Source: Megamonas sp. UBA1792 (GTDB taxonomy: Bacteria; Bacillota_C; Negativicutes; Selenomonadales; Selenomonadaceae). Taken from it: a DNA stretch of 11,727 bases. Positions within the stretch are counted from its first letter, which is position 1. Every line of letters starts with the position of its first letter. The notes under the pieces were generated by a model. The model was given only the letters and a program-made list of their open reading frames with translations. It was not told the origin of the DNA and made no database searches. Location: assembly GCA_002315155.1 (NCBI GenBank), contig DCFY01000046.1:4812-16538 (forward strand), written 5' to 3'. The translations under genes and the position numbers were made by a program. Positions 1 to 6,773 of the stretch are shown one piece after another.

Positions 1-660
1 GTACCGCTTGAGACTGAGGAAGAGTGGGTTAAGGATGCACAGGGCCTTTCTCTGCGTAATGTGCTTGTGACAGTGATGGCTGATGGTAAAAAAATTGCTG
101 AGGAATTTGGCGAGATGATGTGTACACATTTCGGTGTGACAGGGCCGATTATTTTATCATTGAGCCGTATCGTAGCAGTACATCTTGCGAAAAAAGAAAC
201 AGTCGAGTTGGTCATCAATTTGAAACCGGCACTTACACCAGAGAAACTTGATGCCAGAATACAGCGGGATTTCGATATGTACATTCGTAAGCAAATCAAG
301 AACTCATTACATGGTCTTTTGCCAGGTAAGCTTATTGAACCGGTCATTAATTTTGCCTATCTGGATGGAGAAAAGGAAATTCATCAGGTGACAAAGGAAG
401 AACGGATGCGTCTCAGAGAAACATTACAGCATCTTACATTAACGGTTACACGTACTCGGCCGCTTTCAGAGGCTATCGTGACTGCTGGCGGGGTATCTGT
501 AAAAGAGATCAATCCGAAGACGATGGAGTCCAAGATTGTCCAGAGACTTTATTTTGCCGGAGAGGTTATTGATGTTGATGGCTTTACTGGTGGATTCAAT
601 TTACAATCAGCTTTTTCGACAGGAGCAGCGGCAGGGCAATGGAGCGTGTGGAATGACTAA
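1..660 (+). CDS. BaiN/HI0933-family NAD(P)/FAD-dependent oxidoreductase, 3' part
   Basis: The gene enters from outside the window. The frame is open from base 1, so about 219 C-terminal residues are visible and the true start is not seen. The C-terminal signature of the HI0933/BaiN flavoprotein family is clear: a GGVSVKEINPKTMESK stretch begins near base 484, and GEVIDVDGFTGGFNLQ begins at base 559, followed by FSTGAAAG. In this family these segments close the FAD-binding fold. The N-terminal dinucleotide-binding GxGxxG motif must lie upstream. Family members are cytosolic flavoproteins. One is linked to bile-acid 7-dehydroxylation (BaiN), and many are annotated as aminoacetone oxidase-like, but the substrate in most bacteria is unknown and I assign none. 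The stop lies 23 nt before aroA, so the two are probably co-transcribed. The family call is firm and the function open. Confidence 0.9.
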   Translation, partial: VPLETEEEWVKDAQGLSLRNVLVTVMADGKKIAEEFGEMMCTHFGVTGPIILSLSRIVAVHLAKKETVELVINLKPALTPEKLDARIQRDFDMYIRKQIKNSLHGLLPGKLIEPVINFAYLDGEKEIHQVTKEERMRLRETLQHLTLTVTRTRPLSEAIVTAGGVSVKEINPKTMESKIVQRLYFAGEVIDVDGFTGGFNLQSAFSTGAAAGQWSVWND

Positions 661-683
661 AACAAAGAAAGGTCTGAACTGGT

Positions 684-1982
684 ATGGGTGAAAATAAGAC
701 AATTGATCGATTAGAGAGACTACGAGGAGAGGTCGTTGTTCCTGGTGATAAGTCAATTTCTCATCGTAGTGTTATGTTTGCAAGCCTTGGAGTTGGAGCA
801 GTCCGGATAACAAATTTTCTGCATGCGCAGGATTGCCTGTCAACTGTAGCTTGCATGCGGTCTTTAGGAATAAAAGTTGATGAGATTAGTGATACACAGC
901 TTGTTGTATATGGTAAGGGAATTAATGGATTAACGGAGGCATCTGGCATTATTGATGCCGGAAATTCCGGGACAACGTTGCGGCTAATGATGGGGATTTT
1001 GGCACCACAGCCATTTTTAACTACGTTTACAGGTGACATGTCGCTTTGCCAGCGTCCTATGGCTCGCGTCATAGAACCATTAAGTAAAATGGGTGCACAG
1101 ATTGTTGGACGAAGTGGTAATCGCCTTTTGCCAATAACCGTTGTTCCGTCAGAGAAACGTCTTCAGGGAATTACCTATGCGATGCCAATGGCAAGTGCAC
1201 AGGTGAAATCAGCAATCCTTCTTGCAGGAATGTATGCGGATGGCGAAACCACAGTTACGGAACCATATACATCACGTGACCATACGGAGCGGATGCTGGA
1301 AAGCTTTGGTGTGCATCTAAAGAGAAAAGGAACAAGTGTTACGATCAAGAGGATAAAGACATTTCATTCACCAGAACACATCGAGGTTCCGGGTGATATT
1401 AGTTCGGCAGCGTACTGGCTTGTTGCGGCTTCGGTTATTAAAGGCAGTGATGTGCTGCTAAAAAATGTTGGTGTAAATCCGACGCGTACGGGTATACTTG
1501 ATGTGCTTTGCTTAATGGGAGCGGATATTACGCTGGTCAATAAACGACTTAGTGGGAAAGAACCTGTAGCTGATATCCGTGTACGCTATGCCAAGCTGCA
1601 TGGAACAGAGTTCGGTGCAGAAATCATGCCGCGCCTTATTGATGAAATCCCGGTTATTACGCTTGCCGCGATGCTGGCAGAAGGCAGGACGGTGATCACG
1701 GGTGCAGGTGAGCTTCGTGTGAAAGAAACAGATCGTTTGCAGGCGATTACGGATCAGTTTAATAAACTGGCACCATGCATTATAGGTACAGAAGATGGGC
1801 TTCTCATTAATGGTGGACAGACTTTGCAAAAGGCGGTATGCTTTTCGTACAACGATCATCGTATTGCTATGGCACTTGCTATTGCGGGTGCAGTTGGTAA
1901 TGGTATTGAAATTGAGGCTAGTGAATGTGTAAATATTTCTTATCCGGAATTTTATGATATCCTGGATAGATTAGCTAAATAA
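684..1982 (+). CDS. aroA: 3-phosphoshikimate 1-carboxyvinyltransferase (EPSP synthase), class II type
   Basis: This cytosolic enzyme transfers the enolpyruvyl group of PEP to shikimate-3-phosphate, the sixth step of the shikimate pathway to chorismate. The protein is 432 aa, normal for the family. Visible motifs in order are GDKSISHR (21-28), GNSGTTLR (93-100), the PEP-site RPM with R124, SAQVK (171-175), RDHTE (198-202), NPTR (265-268), D320 in IDEIP, E348 in KETDR, and DHRIAMA from 391. Those matching E. coli catalytic Asp313 and Glu341 are D320 and E348. The GDKS, SAQxK, RxHTE and NxTR set is the one used to define class II, Bacillus-type, often glyphosate-tolerant enzymes. The start is the ATG at 684, preceded by GAAAGG near 667-672. 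The next gene, cmk, starts 14 nt after the stop, a common Firmicute pairing. Confidence 0.97.
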   Translation: MGENKTIDRLERLRGEVVVPGDKSISHRSVMFASLGVGAVRITNFLHAQDCLSTVACMRSLGIKVDEISDTQLVVYGKGINGLTEASGIIDAGNSGTTLRLMMGILAPQPFLTTFTGDMSLCQRPMARVIEPLSKMGAQIVGRSGNRLLPITVVPSEKRLQGITYAMPMASAQVKSAILLAGMYADGETTVTEPYTSRDHTERMLESFGVHLKRKGTSVTIKRIKTFHSPEHIEVPGDISSAAYWLVAASVIKGSDVLLKNVGVNPTRTGILDVLCLMGADITLVNKRLSGKEPVADIRVRYAKLHGTEFGAEIMPRLIDEIPVITLAAMLAEGRTVITGAGELRVKETDRLQAITDQFNKLAPCIIGTEDGLLINGGQTLQKAVCFSYNDHRIAMALAIAGAVGNGIEIEASECVNISYPEFYDILDRLAK

Positions 1983-1996
1983 ATGGAGGAGAGCGT

Positions 1997-2653
1997 ATGA
2001 AAAATCTTGTAGTTGCAATTGATGGGCCGGCTGGTGCTGGTAAGAGTACAGTTGCTCAAATTGTAGCACAGATATTGGGCTATACCTATATTGATACAGG
2101 TGCTATGTATCGGGCTGTTGCCTGGAAGACTTTGCAGCAGGATTATCCAGTAACGGACATGCTTATTATCGATGTTGTAAAAGATATTCACGTCGATCTC
2201 TACTATAAAGATGGTAATACAAAGGTTGTTGTTGATGGGCAGGATGTGAGCCGGTTGATTCGTACACCTGAGGTGACAAAAATTGTTTCACAGGTGGCTA
2301 GACTGGCACCTGTAAGGGAAAAGATGGTTGACTTGCAGCGTCAGATGGCAGAACGTGGAGCCGTTGTTATGGATGGCCGTGATATTGCGACGAATGTATT
2401 GCCACAGGCTGATGTAAAGATCTTTTTGACGGCTTCGATTGAGGAACGGGCAACTCGTCGTTGGACGGAAATGAAAGGAAAAGGTTATGATGTCGACCTC
2501 AAAAAACTGCAGATGGATATTGCAGCTCGTGATAAGGCGGATAGCGAACGGGACATATCTCCGCTTGTTCAGGACGTAGATGCGGTGCTTCTTGATACGA
2601 CAGGGATGGACATTAATACAGTTGTGGAATCTATTTTGAAAATGTGCAGGTGA
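1997..2653 (+). CDS. cmk: Cytidylate kinase
   Basis: The enzyme phosphorylates CMP and dCMP to the diphosphates using ATP, recycling pyrimidine nucleotides in the cytosol. The 218-aa length matches the bacterial family (about 220-230 aa). The P-loop GPAGAGKST lies at residues 10-18. It is followed by YIDTGAMYRA, where CMP-kinase-type enzymes bind the acceptor nucleotide, then the DGRDIATNVLP segment and RDKADSERDISPL near the C-terminus; the last two are signature blocks of the cytidylate kinase family. The start is the ATG at 1997, with the strong Shine-Dalgarno GGAGGA at 1985-1990. It lies 14 nt after aroA and 4 nt before plsC, which indicates one transcript. Nothing is missing or unusual. 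Confidence 0.97.
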   Translation: MKNLVVAIDGPAGAGKSTVAQIVAQILGYTYIDTGAMYRAVAWKTLQQDYPVTDMLIIDVVKDIHVDLYYKDGNTKVVVDGQDVSRLIRTPEVTKIVSQVARLAPVREKMVDLQRQMAERGAVVMDGRDIATNVLPQADVKIFLTASIEERATRRWTEMKGKGYDVDLKKLQMDIAARDKADSERDISPLVQDVDAVLLDTTGMDINTVVESILKMCR

Positions 2654-2657
2654 TAAT

Positions 2658-3263
2658 ATGGGATACAGACTTTTACAATTTGTGCTGGGTGTCTTTTTTA
2701 AGTTGCTTTTCAGGGCGGAGATTATTGGCCGGGAAAATGTGCCAATGGATGGGGGAATAATCCTTGCCGCAAATCATACAAGCAATTTCGATCCACCTCT
2801 CTTGGCGACTTTTTTGCAGCGCCCGGTAAGCTATATGGCAAAGCAGGAACTCTTTGATGTGCCAATATTTGGTAGAGCGATAAAAGGGTGTCATGCATTT
2901 CCCGTAAAACGCGGCGCGGCAGATAGGGGAGCGATTAAGACAGCACTCAGAGTTATTAAACTGGGGAATTGTTTGGGACTTTTTCCAGAAGGAACGCGCA
3001 GCAAGGATGGAGTCATACATAAACCGGAAGCAGGCATTGCACTTATTGCTGCAATGACAGCAGCACCTGTTGTGCCAGCAGCAATCATTGGTACAGGTAA
3101 AATTTTTCAGGAGGGAAGCTGCTTCCCAAAGCTCAGGGTTGTTTATGGAAAGCCAATTAGTTTTGAGGGGAAACATAATAATAAAGAGGATTTGCAAGTG
3201 TTTTCGCAAAAAATTATGGATGAAATTGACAGAATGATAAAATTAAATAGCAAAGATATGTAA
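2658..3263 (+). CDS. plsC: 1-acyl-sn-glycerol-3-phosphate acyltransferase
   Basis: The enzyme acylates lysophosphatidate at the sn-2 position to make phosphatidate, the precursor of membrane phospholipids; it works at the inner face of the cytoplasmic membrane. The protein is 201 aa, typical of compact Firmicute PlsC. The catalytic HX4D box is HTSNFD at residues 40-45 (His40, Asp45). The second conserved block is FPEGTRS at 109-115, with a KPEAGIALIA block just after it. The N-terminal 20 residues are hydrophobic and suit a membrane anchor. The start is the ATG at 2658; its Shine-Dalgarno AGGTGA (2648-2653) overlaps the cmk stop, so the two genes are probably translationally coupled. PlsY, which supplies the substrate for this step, is encoded at 8094-8687. 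The exact acyl donor (acyl-ACP or acyl-CoA) cannot be read from the sequence. Confidence 0.93.
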   Translation: MGYRLLQFVLGVFFKLLFRAEIIGRENVPMDGGIILAANHTSNFDPPLLATFLQRPVSYMAKQELFDVPIFGRAIKGCHAFPVKRGAADRGAIKTALRVIKLGNCLGLFPEGTRSKDGVIHKPEAGIALIAAMTAAPVVPAAIIGTGKIFQEGSCFPKLRVVYGKPISFEGKHNNKEDLQVFSQKIMDEIDRMIKLNSKDM

Positions 3264-3268
3264 CTTTA

Positions 3269-3277
3269 TGTTATACT
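3269..3277 (+). promoter_or_regulatory. Candidate extended -10 promoter for ispH-rpsA
   Basis: TGTTATACT in the 56-nt plsC-ispH gap fits the extended -10 consensus TGnTATAAT with one mismatch. No good -35 box is seen about 17 nt upstream, as expected for an extended -10 promoter. Transcription would start near 3284, leaving a leader of about 35 nt. This is a sequence match only. Confidence 0.5.
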
Positions 3278-3319
3278 ATACAGTAGATTGCGATAAGATA
3301 AGTTGATGGTGATAAAAAT

Positions 3320-4180
3320 ATGGAAGTGCTTTTAGCGGAGTATCTTGGGTTTTGCTATGGCGTCAAACGTGCAATCAATTTGGCACGGAGTAGTGCTTCG
3401 CCAGCAGGGAATTCGTTTACACTCGGCCCAATTATCCACAATCCACAGATGGTAGAACGGCTTGAACACGAAGGTGTTGGAATGGTCAATACATTGGATG
3501 AGATGGATGGCGGGACAATAATCATTCGTTCACATGGTGTTGGACCTCAGGTTTATGAGGAAGCAACGGCAGCTGGTTTGCAGCTCGTTGATGCAACTTG
3601 TCCGCATGTAAAGAAAGCGCAGATGGCAGCACATACTTTAGCCGAGTCAGGTTATGTGGTTGTAATTGTTGGTGAAAAAAAACATCCAGAGGTCAGAAGT
3701 ATTTTTGAATGGTCTGGTCATAAGGCGATTGTTGTTGAGACAGAGGAAGAAGCAGGAGCAATTACTGCCTGTGGTAAGTTGGGGATTGTGGCACAGACAA
3801 CTTTTTCTGGTGATGAGTTTAAAAAAATCGTGATGATTCTTTTGGATAAGTCAAATGATCTCAGGATTGTTCGTACCATCTGTACGGCAACGGATCAGCG
3901 TCAGGCAGCAGCAATTGAACTTGCAAAGAGTGTCGATGTTATGTTGGTGATTGGCGGAAAGAATAGTGCTAATACGACAAGACTTGCACAGCTTTGTGCA
4001 AAAAAGTGTAAGACTTACCATATAGAGACTGTCGTTGAGCTGCAGAATCAGTGGTTTGATAAAATTGAAAAAATTGGTATTACGGCAGGGGCTTCAACTC
4101 CTGACTGGATTATCAAGGAGGTATATAAAAAGTGCAAGACATGGAAAGCTTATTACAAGAAGAATCAGTTCAGGAAATAA
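3320..4180 (+). CDS. ispH: 4-hydroxy-3-methylbut-2-enyl diphosphate reductase
   Basis: IspH (LytB) is the cytosolic [4Fe-4S] enzyme that reduces HMBPP to IPP and DMAPP, the last step of the MEP isoprenoid pathway. The three cluster cysteines are present: C12 in GFCYGVKRA, C94 in DATCP and C188 in TICTATDQRQ. The substrate-pocket histidines H40, H72 and H122 are also present, as are E124 in HPEV and the SANTTRL segment that corresponds to the SxN phosphate-binding region. The protein is 286 aa. The recognisable IspH fold ends around GASTPDWIIKEV (about residue 268). The last 17 or so residues are Lys-rich, look unlike IspH and are translated from rpsA's 5' end in another frame. The start is the ATG at 3320 with a weak GGTGAT at 3308-3313. 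The overlap with rpsA is discussed under that gene. In many Clostridia and Negativicutes these two are one bifunctional protein. Confidence 0.96.
   Translation: MEVLLAEYLGFCYGVKRAINLARSSASPAGNSFTLGPIIHNPQMVERLEHEGVGMVNTLDEMDGGTIIIRSHGVGPQVYEEATAAGLQLVDATCPHVKKAQMAAHTLAESGYVVVIVGEKKHPEVRSIFEWSGHKAIVVETEEEAGAITACGKLGIVAQTTFSGDEFKKIVMILLDKSNDLRIVRTICTATDQRQAAAIELAKSVDVMLVIGGKNSANTTRLAQLCAKKCKTYHIETVVELQNQWFDKIEKIGITAGASTPDWIIKEVYKKCKTWKAYYKKNQFRK
4115..4121 (+). promoter_or_regulatory. Shine-Dalgarno deciding the rpsA start
   Basis: AAGGAGG lies inside ispH, 10 nt before the GTG at 4132 and 19 nt before the ATG at 4141. The spacing favours GTG as the rpsA start. It lies 4 nt upstream of the candidate slip site at 4126-4132, closer than the 10 nt or so usual for an SD that stimulates -1 frameshifting. 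Confidence 0.8.
4126..4132 (+). other. Candidate -1 frameshift site (T AAA AAG) at the ispH/rpsA overlap
   Basis: In the ispH frame the codons are TAT AAA AAG. A one-base backward slip on the tandem Lys codons puts the ribosome on GTG at 4132, in the rpsA frame. The last rpsA-frame stop, TAA at 4126-4128, would already be passed. The heptamer differs from the efficient bacterial A AAA AAG at its first base, which weakens the P-site re-pairing. I see no strong stem-loop just downstream. This is a hypothesis. Simple reinitiation or independent initiation at the GTG explains the layout without it. Confidence 0.3.
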
Positions 4181-5280
4181 AGGAACATGAAGTCGTAAAG
4201 GGTACAGTTGTACTTGTAAATCACAATGAAGCTTTTGTTGATATTGGATATAAGGCGGAAGTTGCTATTCCTAAATCGGAACTTACTTATCCGGCACCGG
4301 AGTCGGCAGAAGATGTTGTTAAAGTCGGTGATGAAATTAATGTATTTGTTGTATCAATGGGTGGCGAAAAGGGTGTAATTCTTTCAAAAGTTAAAGCAGA
4401 TAAGTTTGTTGCTTGGGATGAGATTGCTGGTATTGTTGAAAAGAAAGAGACTGTAGAAGCTAAGGTTACGCAGGTCGTCAAAGGCGGGCTTGTAGCAGCT
4501 GTAAACGGAGTTAGGGGATTTATTCCAGCTTCACAGTTGGAACTTCATTTTGTTAAGGATCTTTCAATCTATGTAGGGCAGACACTTGAAGTACTGCCAA
4601 TTGAACTTGATATAAGGAAACAGCGCCTTGTACTTTCACGCCGTACAATTCTTGAAGCGGAACGTGAAAAAAAGCAGGTTGCTGTTTTTGCAAGTCTTGA
4701 AGCGGGTCAGACTATTACGGGTATTGTTAAGAGAATTGTTGATTACGGTGCATTCATTGATATTGGTGGTGTAGATGGATTGGCACATATTTCTGATCTT
4801 TCATGGGAACGTGTAAAGCATCCTTCAGATGTGCTCACGGTCGGGCAGCAGGTTGATGTCTTTGTTAAGAATTTTGATCCTGAAACAAAGCGTATTTCTT
4901 TAAGTATAAAGGATACAATTCGTGATCCTTGGCTTGATAAAGCAGAGCATTATAATGAAGGTGAACACATTAAAGGACAAATCTTGAAGCTGACGGATTT
5001 TGGTGCATTTATGCAGATCGAACAAGGATTTGATGGTTTGATTCCGATGGGTGAACTTTCAGAAAAACATATTGCAAAAGCAGAAGAAGCTGTTCATGTC
5101 GGTGACGAAGTCAAGGTGAAGATTCTTCATATTGACAAGCAGAAAAAGCGCATCTCATTGAGCATAACAAAGGCTGAAAATGATACTGAAACGGTTGAGT
5201 ATCATGATTACATGTCAAATCAGGAAGAATCACAAGCAACGCTTGGCGACGAAGTCGGCGATGTTCTGAAAAAATTGTAA
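4132..5280 (+). CDS. rpsA: 30S ribosomal protein S1, four S1 domains
   Basis: S1-type proteins bind single-stranded mRNA near the ribosome and help translation start. The 382-aa protein contains four S1/OB repeats at about residues 20-88, 107-175, 191-262 and 276-347. Repeats 3 and 4 are the best conserved, with GxVxxIxDYGAFIDIGGVDGLAHIS and GQILKLTDFGAFMQI-type cores. Repeats 1 and 2 are more diverged, as in other Firmicute S1 proteins (E. coli has six repeats). A short acidic tail follows. The GTG at 4132 is chosen because the Shine-Dalgarno AAGGAGG is 10 nt upstream; an ATG at 4141 is possible but badly spaced. The gene overlaps ispH by 49 nt in a different frame, and a TAA at 4126-4128 blocks its frame immediately upstream. 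A terminator follows at 5317-5352. Confidence 0.94.
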   Translation: MQDMESLLQEESVQEIKEHEVVKGTVVLVNHNEAFVDIGYKAEVAIPKSELTYPAPESAEDVVKVGDEINVFVVSMGGEKGVILSKVKADKFVAWDEIAGIVEKKETVEAKVTQVVKGGLVAAVNGVRGFIPASQLELHFVKDLSIYVGQTLEVLPIELDIRKQRLVLSRRTILEAEREKKQVAVFASLEAGQTITGIVKRIVDYGAFIDIGGVDGLAHISDLSWERVKHPSDVLTVGQQVDVFVKNFDPETKRISLSIKDTIRDPWLDKAEHYNEGEHIKGQILKLTDFGAFMQIEQGFDGLIPMGELSEKHIAKAEEAVHVGDEVKVKILHIDKQKKRISLSITKAENDTETVEYHDYMSNQEESQATLGDEVGDVLKKL

Positions 5281-5316
5281 TAATAGACAAAATAAGAAAT
5301 TGTATAGGCTGTACGT

Positions 5317-5352
5317 AGAGGAGTGATGGTTTCTGCATCACTCCTTTGTTTG
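5317..5352 (+). terminator. Intrinsic terminator after rpsA
   Basis: GGAGTGATG (5320-5328) pairs perfectly with CATCACTCC (5336-5344) around a 7-nt loop. The stem can extend by three pairs (5317-5319 with 5345-5347, one of them G-U). It runs into TTTGTTTG. The U-tract is interrupted by a G, so some read-through into the next gene is likely. Confidence 0.8.
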
Positions 5353-5372
5353 TAGGAAAGATAGAGGGAAAA

Positions 5373-6773
5373 ATGTATTCAGGAAAAATTATAGGGATAC
5401 AGGCAGAGAGTCTCGCTGAAGAGCTCGGCCTTCAAATTGGTGATAAGATTCTTACAGTAAATGGGCAAGAACTTAGGGATATCATTGACCTGAGCTTTGC
5501 TTTTGCGGAGGAGGAAATTGAGCTTCTGGTAGAACGAAAATCGGGTGAACAGGAAATTTTGGAGTTTGATAAGGAATATGATGAAGAACTAGGTGCAGAG
5601 TTTGAGTCAGCAGTATTTGATGGAATTCGCTGTTGTGGAAATCACTGCTGTTTTTGTTTTGTCGATCAGATTGCTCCGGGCATGAGGACGAGTCTGTCAG
5701 TAAAAGATGATGATTATCGGATGTCCTTTCTTTATGGGAATTTTGTGACACTGACCAATATGGTTGAGTCCGATTTTTCTCGTATTAAACAGTTCCATCT
5801 GACACCGCTTTTTGTGTCAGTGCAGACAACAAACGGAGAGCTGCGGGCACAGATGCTAAATAATAAGCGAGCGAAAGATATTTTGCAGCAACTGGATCAT
5901 CTTGCGGAAAGTAATGTTGAGTATCATACGCAGGTTGTCTTGTGTCCGGGACTGAATGATGGGAATGAACTTGATCGAACAATACAAGATATTATTGCCC
6001 GACAGCCTTATGCGCAGTCGCTGGCAATTGTGCCGGTAGGGCTTACAAAGTATCGTGAAGGATGTTACCCACTTAAAATGTTTGATGCAGCTGGTGCGGG
6101 GCGTGTGATTGATCAGGTAGGAAAATGGCAGAGCGCACAGCGAGAAAAGACAGGGCGGTCATTTATTTATCTTGGCGATGAATTTTACTTTATTGCAGGA
6201 CGTGAACTTCCGTCGACAGAAAGTTATGATGGATTCCCCCAACTTGATAACGGAATCGGGCTTATACGTAATTTTATTGATGAATGGCAGGCAGAACCTG
6301 TAAGTTGCAAATCCTATAGGGAACCGCTATACTTAGATATCATATGTGGAATATCGATTGCGCCTGTATTAATGTCATTGGTGGGAAACTTGTCAGTAAA
6401 AAATCTCTATATCCGGGTGTTGCCATTGGAGAATACGTTCTTTGGCGAACATGTAACGGTGTCAGGTCTTTTGACCGGGCAGGATATATTAAAAAAGCTT
6501 AAGACTGAAACAGGTAAGCGTACTGGTGTTATTTTACCGGAATCTGCACTTCGAGCAGGCGAAGAAATTTTTCTTGACGAGTATTCTTTGGAAGAGTTGC
6601 AAAAAGAGCTTAAAATAAGTGTGAAGACGGCTCGTGGAGGTGCAGAGCTTAAACAACTTTTGCTTGGTTGGAAGGATATACCTGAAGCAGAACATGTAAA
6701 AACAGCCTATATGTGGCAGAGTAATGCTGCGTATACAAAACCGAATAGAAAGAAGAGTGATAGAAATGAGTAA
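5373..6773 (+). CDS. PDZ / radical-SAM / DUF512 protein of unknown function
   Basis: This 466-aa protein belongs to the widely conserved but uncharacterised DUF512 family. An N-terminal PDZ-like segment (residues 1-65, with LAEELGLQIGDKILTVNG) is followed by a cysteine motif of the CX3CX2C type: C88, C92 and C95, within CCGNHCCFCF. A CX3CX2C motif is the radical-SAM [4Fe-4S] signature. Family blocks KDDDYRMSFLYGNFVTLTN and VVLCPGLNDG come next, then the C-terminal DUF512 region. Members presumably use S-adenosylmethionine radical chemistry in the cytosol, but no substrate is established. The start is the ATG at 5373 after GAGGG (5364-5368). An in-frame TTG at 5346 lies within the terminator and is rejected. 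The stop overlaps the der start by 8 nt, so the two are translationally coupled. No promoter is evident upstream. Confidence 0.9.
   Translation: MYSGKIIGIQAESLAEELGLQIGDKILTVNGQELRDIIDLSFAFAEEEIELLVERKSGEQEILEFDKEYDEELGAEFESAVFDGIRCCGNHCCFCFVDQIAPGMRTSLSVKDDDYRMSFLYGNFVTLTNMVESDFSRIKQFHLTPLFVSVQTTNGELRAQMLNNKRAKDILQQLDHLAESNVEYHTQVVLCPGLNDGNELDRTIQDIIARQPYAQSLAIVPVGLTKYREGCYPLKMFDAAGAGRVIDQVGKWQSAQREKTGRSFIYLGDEFYFIAGRELPSTESYDGFPQLDNGIGLIRNFIDEWQAEPVSCKSYREPLYLDIICGISIAPVLMSLVGNLSVKNLYIRVLPLENTFFGEHVTVSGLLTGQDILKKLKTETGKRTGVILPESALRAGEEIFLDEYSLEELQKELKISVKTARGGAELKQLLLGWKDIPEAEHVKTAYMWQSNAAYTKPNRKKSDRNE

Noticed and set aside
1512..1859. 115-codon open frame on the minus strand inside aroA
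   Set aside because: Antisense to the conserved C-terminal half of aroA, with no ribosome binding site or family motif.
2673..3209. 178-codon open frame on the minus strand inside plsC
   Set aside because: It lies entirely antisense to plsC, which has its catalytic motifs. The product is rich in Cys, His and Asn and resembles no family.
5346..5372. Earlier TTG start for the DUF512 gene, adding 9 residues
   Set aside because: It sits within the rpsA terminator and has no proper ribosome binding site; the ATG at 5373 has GAGGG upstream.
6724..6765. Earlier ATG for der, adding 14 residues
   Set aside because: Der proteins normally begin just before the first P-loop; the extension is read from the DUF512 gene in another frame.
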